A DNA stretch of 16,109 nucleotides. It comes from Saprospiraceae bacterium. Its GTDB lineage: Bacteria; Bacteroidota; Bacteroidia; Chitinophagales; Saprospiraceae. The position numbers were made by a program, and so were the translations under genes. Within the stretch, counting starts at the first letter, position 1; each line of letters opens with the position of its first letter. Below are positions 6,946-13,011 of this stretch, in pieces. The notes beneath the pieces are model-generated. The model was given only the letters and a program-made list of their open reading frames with translations, was not told where the DNA came from and searched no databases. The stretch covers positions 1 through 16,109 of the forward strand of contig JALVEG010000085.1 in the NCBI GenBank assembly GCA_027031145.1. The letters run 5' to 3'.

Positions 6946-8434
6946 AAACTACTCTATTTATACCTTTGATATTATTTATAATCGTATTTGCTATTTTTCC
7001 TAATAATTCATGAGGCAGATCGCTCCAGTCTGCTGTCATTCCATCCACACTGTTAACACATCTAAGAGCTACAACATATTCGTAGGTTCTCTCATCTCCC
7101 ATCACCCCAACACTTTTGGCATTCAATAATATTGCTCCAGCCTGCCAAACTTTATCATACCATCCTGATTCTTGCAATGCATCGATAAATACCGCATCAG
7201 CTTCCTGACATAGACGAACCTTCTCTTCCGTAATGTCTCCAAGTATTCTGATCGCCAATCCGGGACCGGGAAAAGGATGCCTTTTCAGAATAGCATCAGG
7301 AACACCAACTTCATATCCAACCTTTCTCACTTCATCTTTAAACAGCATTTTTAGTGGTTCTATTATATTCAAATGCAATTTTTCCGGCAACCCACCTACA
7401 TTATGATGTGATTTGATAGTAACCGAGGGGCCGTGTACAGAAACCGACTCTATCACATCAGGATAAATAGTACCCTGAGCAAGCCATTTTACTCCTTCTA
7501 TTTTTTTTGCTTCTGCATCAAAAACATCTATAAATGTTTTCCCTATTATTTTTCTTTTTCTTTCAGGATCATCTATCCCGGCCAATGCATCAATAAAAAG
7601 CTTTTTAGCTTCGACCCCTTTAACATTTAGTCCAAGACCTTTGTAGGAATCCAGAACACCTGAAAATTCGTTCTTCCTCAACAAACCGTTATCGATAAAT
7701 ATACAATGAAGATTTGTTCCTATAGCTTTGTGTAAAAGCATAGCCGCAACAGATGAATCTACACCTCCTGATAATCCAAGCACTACTTTATCATCTTTTA
7801 ATATTTCTTTTAACTCTTTAATCTTCTCAATAGCAAAGGAATGAGGAGACCAATCAGGTTTGCAACCTGCTATTTTAAAAAGAAAATATGCGATAAATTC
7901 CTTTCCTGATTTAGTATGTGTAACTTCCGGGTGAAACTGTATCCCATAAACAGGATATTTAAATGCATCTTTTTTTGATTTAAAAATAGCAACAGGTATA
8001 GATTTTGTTGAAGCTATCACTTCAAATTGATCAGGCAATTTTTTGATAGTATCGGCATGGGACATCCAGACAATACTTCCATCTTTAATACCGTGAAAAA
8101 ACGGATCATCTTTTATAAATTGTATATGTGATTTTCCATATTCCCTTTTATCTGATGCCTGTACATCCCCTCCATAATAATCTGTAATAAACTGAGCACC
8201 ATAGCATACTCCCAAAACTGGATATTTGCCGATTATCTTGCTCAGATCTATTTTCAAAGCATTCTCATCTCTAACAGAAAACGGACTTCCCGACAAAATC
8301 ACAGCTGAAATGTCATCTCCTTCTGGAAATTTATTATAAGGATAAATCTCACAAAACACATTTTGCTCCCTGACACGACGAGCTATTAATTGGGTATACT
8401 GAGAACCAAAATCAAGAATTACTACTTTTTTCAT
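6902..8434 (-). CDS. guaA: GMP synthase (glutamine-hydrolysing)
   Basis: A 510-residue enzyme that converts XMP, ATP and glutamine to GMP in the cytosol. From Met1 (MKKVVILDFGSQYTQLIARR), the class I amidotransferase half has Cys77 in GVCYGAQ and His168/Glu170 in QFHPEV. The ATP pyrophosphatase half has the PP-loop SGGVDSS at 222-228, and QGTIYPDVIES further on. The dimerisation domain ends in the canonical KPPSTIEWE. Length and ending are normal. I use the ATG at 8434; a TTG at 8443 would add MIY, and an AGGA lies 4 nt before that TTG, so the longer form is not excluded. The gene starts 26 nt after the exchanger stop and overlaps the next lipoprotein gene by 44 nt. Confidence 0.96.
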   Translation of the reverse strand: MKKVVILDFGSQYTQLIARRVREQNVFCEIYPYNKFPEGDDISAVILSGSPFSVRDENALKIDLSKIIGKYPVLGVCYGAQFITDYYGGDVQASDKREYGKSHIQFIKDDPFFHGIKDGSIVWMSHADTIKKLPDQFEVIASTKSIPVAIFKSKKDAFKYPVYGIQFHPEVTHTKSGKEFIAYFLFKIAGCKPDWSPHSFAIEKIKELKEILKDDKVVLGLSGGVDSSVAAMLLHKAIGTNLHCIFIDNGLLRKNEFSGVLDSYKGLGLNVKGVEAKKLFIDALAGIDDPERKRKIIGKTFIDVFDAEAKKIEGVKWLAQGTIYPDVIESVSVHGPSVTIKSHHNVGGLPEKLHLNIIEPLKMLFKDEVRKVGYEVGVPDAILKRHPFPGPGLAIRILGDITEEKVRLCQEADAVFIDALQESGWYDKVWQAGAILLNAKSVGVMGDERTYEYVVALRCVNSVDGMTADWSDLPHELLGKIANTIINNIKGINRVVYDISTKPPSTIEWE

Positions 8435-8460
8435 GTATATCAAATTATCCTGAGAAAATA

Positions 8461-9372
8461 TTAATTTATTGCCGGTGCTATTTTTGTCAAACTATATAAG
8501 AAAAACAAATAGAGAATCAGAAGCATATATCCTTCCCATTTACTCACTTTGCGAAGTGCCATTACAAAACCAAACAAAACGGTTATTCCCACCATCATAG
8601 GGATAGAAACCTGAAGAATAATTTTAGGAATAGCCAAAGTCCCAAAAAGAGAAGACACTCCCAATACTCCATAAGTATTAAAAATATTTGATCCTACGAC
8701 ATTACCTACCGCAATTGAATGATTTTTGCGGGCGATAGCAGCAAGACTCACAACCAGTTCAGGTAATGAAGTTCCCAATGCCAAAGCTCCAAGAGAGATA
8801 ACGGATTCATCTATTTTCATAAATTCCGCAATCCCTTTTAATCCATAAATAACATAATCGGCACTAAAATAAATAATTATTCCGGCCAATAAAAGATACA
8901 GAAAATATGACACTTTAAGTTCATCATCATCTGCAACCAGAATCCTTTTTTTCTTTATTGAGTACAAAAGAAAAACTCCCAGCGCAACTATATATAAACC
9001 CACTTCAAAATAATCCAAATGTCCATCCATCAATGTAAACCACATTAGAAATGCAGAACTAAGAAGAAGAGGCATATCAATCTCCATTATATTATAATCA
9101 AGATTAATTCCTCCTCCGACAATAGCCACGACCCCGATGATCAAAAGTATATTAGTGATATTGGAACCAACCACATTTCCGATAACAATTTGTGAACTAT
9201 CTGCATAAACCGAAGCGATGGAAGTGGCAAGTTCCGGTAATGATGTTCCGAATGCTACAATCGTAACTCCAATAATAAAAGGAGAAACACCAAGTGCCAA
9301 TCCTATTTTTTCAGCAGATGAGACAAACATGTCACTTGCTTTTATCAAGAAAGCAAGACTGACAATAAACAC
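8461..9372 (-). CDS. Calcium/sodium antiporter, CaCA family (YrbG-like)
   Basis: A 303-residue polytopic membrane protein with the two inverted alpha-repeats that define Ca2+/cation antiporters. Repeat 1 contains VTIVAFGTSLPELATSIAS and VIGNVVGSNITNILLIIG; repeat 2 contains LGALALGTSLPELVVSLAA and AVGNVVGSNIFNTYGVLG. The paired GTSLPEL and GNxVGSNI motifs carry the ion-binding acidic and polar residues. It would exchange Na+ or H+ for Ca2+ across the inner membrane; the ions are inferred. The start is uncertain. GTG at 9372 gives a first helix that begins abruptly, and the open frame continues upstream to 9408 with sequence (IIGILLYIL) that fits a normal N-terminus but contains no ATG, GTG or TTG. 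CTG at 9375 or an ATA/ATC start would be needed. It is first in the run leading to guaA, behind the promoter at 9461-9491. Confidence 0.9.
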   Translation of the reverse strand: MFIVSLAFLIKASDMFVSSAEKIGLALGVSPFIIGVTIVAFGTSLPELATSIASVYADSSQIVIGNVVGSNITNILLIIGVVAIVGGGINLDYNIMEIDMPLLLSSAFLMWFTLMDGHLDYFEVGLYIVALGVFLLYSIKKKRILVADDDELKVSYFLYLLLAGIIIYFSADYVIYGLKGIAEFMKIDESVISLGALALGTSLPELVVSLAAIARKNHSIAVGNVVGSNIFNTYGVLGVSSLFGTLAIPKIILQVSIPMMVGITVLFGFVMALRKVSKWEGYMLLILYLFFLYSLTKIAPAIN

Positions 9373-9393
9373 CAGTATGTAAAGTAAGATTCC

Positions 9394-9425
9394 GATTATT
9401 CTATTATTTTATTATTTTATTATAA
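9394..9425. repeat. 8-bp tandem repeat in exchanger leader
   Basis: Four consecutive 8-bp units are present: GATTATTC, TATTATTT, TATTATTT and TATTATAA (plus strand). They lie between the MILPE mini-ORF and the exchanger start, and overlap the open frame upstream of GTG 9372. Units of 8 bp can slip during replication and are not a multiple of three, so length changes here would alter leader spacing or frame. Confidence 0.6.
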
Positions 9426-9443
9426 CTACTCAGGTAGTATCAT
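9426..9443 (-). repeat. Dispersed repeat, copy C: mini-ORF MILPE
   Basis: On the minus strand this reads ATG ATA CTA CCT GAG TAG (Met-Ile-Leu-Pro-Glu-stop) and is preceded by TAAA. It lies just downstream of the 9461-9491 promoter, so it would be within the first 30 nt or so of the exchanger-guaA transcript and about 54 nt before GTG 9372. It differs from copy A only at synonymous sites (ATA for ATT, GAG for GAA, TAG for TAA). Confidence 0.65.
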
Positions 9444-9460
9444 TTTATTTATTAAACATG

Positions 9461-9491
9461 CAAAATTACAAATAGTTATAGTCAGGTCAAA
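9461..9491 (-). promoter_or_regulatory. Bacteroidota-type promoter for the exchanger-guaA operon
   Basis: On the minus strand TTTG (9491-9488) is followed by exactly 19 nt and then TAATTTTG (9468-9461). This matches the -33 TTTG / -7 TAnnTTTG consensus at the usual spacing. Transcription would begin near 9454. It is the best promoter match in the window and lies 89 nt upstream of the exchanger start. The preceding terminator (9509-9537) ends just before it. Confidence 0.7.
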
Positions 9492-9508
9492 ATAAATGGA
9501 CAAATAAA

Positions 9509-9537
9509 AACCCCGATATTTTTCACGTATCGGGGTT
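9509..9537 (-). terminator. Rho-independent terminator after the 9717-10835 gene
   Basis: A perfect 10-bp stem AACCCCGATA / TATCGGGGTT (9509-9518 with 9528-9537) encloses a 9-nt loop. Read on the minus strand it is followed by a U-rich tract, TTTTTATTTG. It lies 179 nt past the stop of the 9717-10835 gene, giving a long 3' tail that contains the degenerate repeat copy D. Confidence 0.8.
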
Positions 9538-9716
9538 GGTATGAAAAAACAGCTGATTAATCTAACTCGGTTTAGTTTTTATTGTCTATAAAATAACAGC
9601 TACTATTTAGAGAGATGTATTTCATTTTTTACTTATTTAGTGTCTACTCAGGTATAATCTTTTATTGTTAAAAAATCTTTTTTCATATTAAAAACATCCC
9701 TGTCTGAATAGTTATC
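9538..9716. other. 3' tail of the 9717-10835 transcript
   Basis: This AT-rich stretch lies between the stop at 9717 and the terminator. It holds repeat copy D (9644-9661). After that copy there is a 17-codon open frame on the minus strand (9625 to 9572, beginning MKYISLN). I cannot support that frame as a gene. Together with the promoter, mini-ORF and tandem repeat at 9394-9491, this accounts for the whole 344-nt gap from 9373 to 9716. Confidence 0.5.
9644..9661 (-). repeat. Dispersed repeat, copy D: degenerate
   Basis: On the minus strand this reads AAG ATT ATA CCT GAG TAG and is preceded by TAAA. It aligns over its full length with the MILPE copies, but the start codon is AAG and Leu is replaced by Ile (ATA). 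It lies 55 nt after the stop of the 9717-10835 gene. Similarity to copy A continues after the stop (TAAGTAA). Confidence 0.55.
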
Positions 9717-10835
9717 TTATTTCTTTTTGTTAATATTACTCGCATTAAATCCAAGTGATAATCCAAATTGGAATTCTTTTTTCTTTAATACCGTAAAAAT
9801 ATTTAATGGAAAATTGACTTTTCCTGATTTAAAACTTTTTCCAAATCCTACAACAAGTCCTGTGTCCAGGAATGCATCCCCGCGACTATCAAGACGGTAT
9901 TTTTTTACAAAACCGTCAGGCACATTTCCAAAATGCCAATTACCTTCACTATCATAATAACCTTTTCCTTTTTTGGTCATGATGAAAGTAGGCCCAACTG
10001 CAAATTCAAACCCATTGGTATTGAGTCTGACCCCGTTCAATAAGGTAAGACTAGGAATAAAAACACCTTGATCTACTCCACTGATCACCGGTATAATCTC
10101 AAATAGCGCCTGAATTTTTCCTGCATTAAGATAACTTACTTCAAATTGATATCCGAATTGAAAATATAAGGGTCTGCCTTCAAAACCTCCTACTTCCGAC
10201 TTATCTTTAATGATCTTTGCTTCATCGCCCGTAAGCAATGTAAATCCAATACGAGGACCAGATAATGATAGTTTTTCTACATCCGGAACATTGATATTAC
10301 TTTCATACTGATTTTCCTTAACCAAAGCCTTTTCCAAGGTTTTATCCACCGGCAATTCCAGCAATTCTTTTAAATTAATCTTGAGCATTTCCTTAAGTCT
10401 CTCATCAACATCAATAAATTCTATCAATTTTTGCTTTATTATGCTTTTGCTCTTGACATCTACAATCCATAATGATACAACTATCTTATCAAGCAATTTT
10501 TCAATGGAACCGGTTAACATATAGTCAACATTTAATAATTTTCCTGCTTTCACAAGACAATTTGTACTGTAACAAACAGTATCAATAATCTCGGATCCGG
10601 ATAACATATCCTTCATATCATATTCTCCCAATACTTCAAATGTGTCTAACTCTATCAGTGAATTTCTTACTAACTTTGTAACCTGTGAAGTTTTCAACAA
10701 AACATTATCGGCTTTAACCGACAAAACCGCTACTTTTTTTGAATAATTCGTAATTTGTGCATTAATCGTATTTGTACCAATAAATGATAATATCACTAAA
10801 ATTACTGTTAATAATGACTTTTTTTGATTTTTCAT
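9717..10835 (-). CDS. Exported CsgG/TolB-like protein with barrel-like C-terminus
   Basis: A 372-residue protein from ATG 10835, with signal peptide MKNQKKSLLTVILVILSF...NAQ. An in-frame start at 10862 would add nine polar residues and is less likely. The first half (about 30-160) resembles the CsgG/LpoB/TolB-N fold of envelope proteins: KKVAVLSVKADN, FEVLGEYDMKDMLSGSEI, CYSTNCLVKAGKLLNVDYML, TGSIEKLLDKIVVSLWIVD. The paired cysteines in CYSTNC before a 'GKxLxVDYxLTGSI' stretch are typical of that group. The second half (about 190-372) is glycine- and aromatic-rich with alternating strands (GPRIGFTLLTG, LYFQFGYQFEVSYL, FEFAVGPTFIMTKKGKGYYD, FQFGLSLGFNAS), suggesting a small outer-membrane barrel. 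No lipobox is present. Its upstream region contains the 35-bp element shared with the 2625-3341 lipoprotein gene. The exact role is unknown. Confidence 0.75.
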   Translation of the reverse strand: MKNQKKSLLTVILVILSFIGTNTINAQITNYSKKVAVLSVKADNVLLKTSQVTKLVRNSLIELDTFEVLGEYDMKDMLSGSEIIDTVCYSTNCLVKAGKLLNVDYMLTGSIEKLLDKIVVSLWIVDVKSKSIIKQKLIEFIDVDERLKEMLKINLKELLELPVDKTLEKALVKENQYESNINVPDVEKLSLSGPRIGFTLLTGDEAKIIKDKSEVGGFEGRPLYFQFGYQFEVSYLNAGKIQALFEIIPVISGVDQGVFIPSLTLLNGVRLNTNGFEFAVGPTFIMTKKGKGYYDSEGNWHFGNVPDGFVKKYRLDSRGDAFLDTGLVVGFGKSFKSGKVNFPLNIFTVLKKKEFQFGLSLGFNASNINKKK

Positions 10836-10896
10836 AATTTTATGTTTTTGATTATAATACAAAGTTCAGACTAAATATTGGTTGAATTTTATCTAT

Positions 10897-10931
10897 TTTC
10901 GATAAAAACATATATTTTTTTATATAATATG
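10897..10931 (-). promoter_or_regulatory. 35-bp upstream element, copy 2 (shared with 2529-2563)
   Basis: Read on the minus strand this is identical over 35 bp to 2529-2563, ending TATATGTTTTTATCGAAA. Its 3' end is 61 nt from the ATG at 10835, the same distance as in the other copy. The next bases are also similar (TAGATAAAATT here, CAGGTAAAATT there). Further down, a TTTG motif followed by GTATTATAATCAAAAAC aligns with the other leader after a one-base shift. Confidence 0.7.
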
Positions 10932-11021
10932 TATAAAAAGAAAAAGGAATCAAGATAAAAAGTTGTATGAATTGAAATGTGTATTCCCATATTGATTCAA
11001 TAAACCATATTTTCATTTTTT

Positions 11022-11058
11022 GTCTTGATACAAAAAACGAAACAAAAAAAATCAAGAC
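11022..11058. repeat. Stem-loop GTCTTGAT / ATCAAGAC
   Basis: Perfect 8-bp arms at 11022-11029 and 11051-11058 enclose a 21-nt A-rich loop. It resembles the 'CTTGATTTTTTTGTTTC' hairpins common between genes in Bacteroidota, though that comparison is from memory. It directly abuts the inverted repeat at 11061-11188. Confidence 0.5.
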
Positions 11059-11060
11059 TG

Positions 11061-11188
11061 TATTCATTTTTTAACGCTCTAAAAGAAGCTAAAATACTAA
11101 ATGAATTAAACTCACTCGACTTCGTCAGAGCTCAAACAGTAATTCATTTTTAACGTATTTTAACTCCTTTTGCCACTAAAATGAATAA
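11061..11188. repeat. Two-unit imperfect inverted repeat, about 128 bp
   Basis: The left arm (11061-11108) and right arm (11140-11188) are imperfect reverse complements. Both contain TAATTCATTT, GTATTTTA, CTTTT and AAAATGAATA in the same order when one is inverted. The 31-nt centre contains CTCGAC TTC GTCAGAG, a small hairpin with one bulged base. Each arm is also bounded by ATTCATTT and AAATGAAT (11062-11106 and 11142-11186, 45 bp each). Confidence 0.65.
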
Positions 11189-11250
11189 GGTCTTTTGACA
11201 ACTACCTAAACTAAGAATTTATGATACCCTTCAACTTTTTGGCTTGATCC

Positions 11251-11283
11251 AAAAAAAGCCATTTCGAAATTCGAAATGGCTTT
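11251..11283 (-). terminator. Rho-independent terminator of pruA
   Basis: The arms AAAGCCATTTCGAA and TTCGAAATGGCTTT (11255-11268 and 11270-11283) are perfect complements of 14 bp. In RNA the innermost pairs open to form the loop. On the minus strand the stem is followed by a run of seven Ts. It begins 22 nt after the pruA stop. Confidence 0.9.
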
Positions 11284-11305
11284 ATTCTTAACGAAATTAT
11301 TCTTT

Positions 11306-12937
11306 CTATTCTTCACCTAAAAACGGATACCTGTAATCAACAGGAGAAACAAATGTTTCTTTAATTGTTCTCGGTGAGATCCATCTGTTGAGGTTCAATG
11401 CCGAACCTGCTTTATCATTGGTACCTGAAGCTCTTGCGCCACCGAATGGTTGTTGACCGACAACTGCCCCTGTAGGCTTATCATTGATATAAAAATTACC
11501 CGCAGCATGTCTCAATTCATTCACAGCCATTTGAACAGCGTCCCGATCTGTTGCAAATATCGCTCCTGTCAAACCATAAGGAGAAGTATTATCTAACAAT
11601 CTCAAAGTCTCCTCATATTTATTATCATCATAAACATAAACAGTCAACACAGGTCCGAATATCTCTTCTTCCATTGTTCTGTAATGAGGATCGGAAACTT
11701 TTATCACAGTCGGATCAATAAAATACCCTTTTGATTTATCATAAGTTCCACCAATCAATATCTCTGCTTCATTATCTTTTTTAGCCTCATCGATATACCA
11801 TGCTATATTATCAAAAGCACTTTCATCAATAACAGCATTAAAAAAGTTTCTAAAATCTTCCACTGTTCCTTTACCAAAACTTTCGATATCTTCCTTCATA
11901 AATTTATAGACATCATCCCACATACTTTTAGGGATATAAGCTCTGGAGGCTGCAGAACATTTCTGTCCCTGGAATTCAAATGCTCCCCTTGTAAGAGCTG
12001 TTGCAACCTGTTTTGCATCTGCACTATTATGAACCATTACAAAGTCTTTTCCTCCTGTTTCACCTACAATTCTTGGGAATGTCCTATATTTTGAAACATT
12101 TTGACCGATTTTTTTCCACAGATATTGGAAAGTTTCCATCGAACCTGTAAAATGCAATCCGGCAAAATCTTTATGTTCAAAAATAACTTTACCTGCTGTG
12201 CTACCTGCAACATTTATCATATTTATCACGCCATCAGGCAATCCTGCTTCTTTGAATATTTCCATTATAACTTTAGCGGAATAAATTTGTGTCCTGGCAG
12301 GTTTCCATACTACTGTATTTCCCATAAGAGCAGGTGCTCCCGGTAAATTTCCCGCAATGGAAGTAAAATTGAAAGGAGTAAGAGCAAATATAAATCCTTC
12401 CAAAGGTCTGTACTCAACCCTGTTCCATGTAGCTCTGGGGCTAAAAGGCTGTTCTTTGTAAATCTGTGTCATGTAATACACATTGAATCTGAAAAAGTCA
12501 GCTAATTCAGCCACTCCGTCAATTTCCGCCTGAAAAATATTCTTTGACTGACCAAGCATAACAGCAGCATTCATTTTAGCCCTGTATGGACCGGCCAACA
12601 AATCAGCAGCTTTTAAGAAAATAGCAGCTCTTTCTTCCCAAGGCATATTCTCCCAGTCTTTTTTTGCAGCCAAAGCAGCATCAACCGCTTTATGAACATG
12701 TTCCTCTCCGCCTACATAATAATACCCCAATACATGATTTAACTCATGAGGAGGTCTTATTTCCGCAGTTTTATCAGTTCTTATTTCTTTTCCTCCGATA
12801 TACATTGGGATATCCCATTTTTCAGATTTCATTTTTTTGAGCATAGCTTTTACTTCAGCTTTCTCAGGTGAACCCGGTGCATAATTAAGTACAGGTTCAT
12901 TTATTGGTTTTGGTACTTGAAAAATTGCATTTGCCAT
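11306..12937 (-). CDS. pruA: L-glutamate gamma-semialdehyde (1-pyrroline-5-carboxylate) dehydrogenase
   Basis: A 543-residue NAD-dependent dehydrogenase of the ALDH4 type, which oxidises glutamate semialdehyde (from P5C) to glutamate in the second step of proline catabolism. The length and N-terminus (NEPVLNYAPGSPEKAEVKAM) match the stand-alone ALDH4A1-like P5CDH rather than the bifunctional PutA. Catalytic Asn190 is in LTPFNFTSIAGNLPGAP, Glu293 in VGETGGKDFV and the nucleophile Cys327 in FQGQKCSAASRAYIP. The C-terminal QQPFGGARASGTNDKAGS is the P5CDH-type ending. No proline dehydrogenase gene lies nearby. It is transcribed alone: a -7-like element lies at 12977-12984 and a strong terminator at 11251-11283. 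Confidence 0.95.
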   Translation of the reverse strand: MANAIFQVPKPINEPVLNYAPGSPEKAEVKAMLKKMKSEKWDIPMYIGGKEIRTDKTAEIRPPHELNHVLGYYYVGGEEHVHKAVDAALAAKKDWENMPWEERAAIFLKAADLLAGPYRAKMNAAVMLGQSKNIFQAEIDGVAELADFFRFNVYYMTQIYKEQPFSPRATWNRVEYRPLEGFIFALTPFNFTSIAGNLPGAPALMGNTVVWKPARTQIYSAKVIMEIFKEAGLPDGVINMINVAGSTAGKVIFEHKDFAGLHFTGSMETFQYLWKKIGQNVSKYRTFPRIVGETGGKDFVMVHNSADAKQVATALTRGAFEFQGQKCSAASRAYIPKSMWDDVYKFMKEDIESFGKGTVEDFRNFFNAVIDESAFDNIAWYIDEAKKDNEAEILIGGTYDKSKGYFIDPTVIKVSDPHYRTMEEEIFGPVLTVYVYDDNKYEETLRLLDNTSPYGLTGAIFATDRDAVQMAVNELRHAAGNFYINDKPTGAVVGQQPFGGARASGTNDKAGSALNLNRWISPRTIKETFVSPVDYRYPFLGEE

Positions 12938-12976
12938 AATTAATTTGTTTTAAATTTTATAATTATAAATCCGGTG

Positions 12977-12984
12977 CGAAGATA
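12977..12984 (-). promoter_or_regulatory. Putative -7 element of the pruA promoter
   Basis: On the minus strand TATCTTCG fits TAnnTTTG with one change. It lies 39 nt before the pruA ATG and 28 nt after the stop of the upstream gene. No clear TTTG is found at -33, so strength is uncertain. Confidence 0.45.
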
Positions 12985-13011
12985 CGCAATTTAGAGTTAT
13001 TTGCATATTAT

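Larger units (their letters stand above)
10836..11305. other. Gene-free region between pruA and the 9717-10835 gene
   Basis: No gene is supported in this 470-nt stretch. From the 9717-10835 gene outwards it contains a leader with a TTTG motif (CAAAGTTC, 10860-10867, plus strand), the shared 35-bp element, an 8-bp stem-loop (11022-11058), a two-unit imperfect inverted repeat (11061-11188) and the pruA terminator (11251-11283). The stretch 11189-11250 holds only a weak stem, TTTTTGG / CCAAAAA, near 11240. Confidence 0.6.

Noticed and set aside
8435..8443. TTG start for guaA, adding three residues
   Set aside because: ATG 8434 gives the canonical MKKVVILDFGSQYTQ beginning. The AGGA before the TTG keeps the alternative open but does not outweigh this.
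9572..9625. 17-codon open frame MKYISLN... on the minus strand after repeat copy D
   Set aside because: It is too short, has no conserved feature, and lies in the 3' tail before a terminator. It is mentioned only because its placement after the repeat resembles that of the gene at 1948.
10852..11067. 71-codon open frame on the minus strand upstream of the 9717-10835 gene
   Set aside because: It runs through the shared 35-bp element and the leader, has biased hydrophobic AT-driven composition, and resembles no family.
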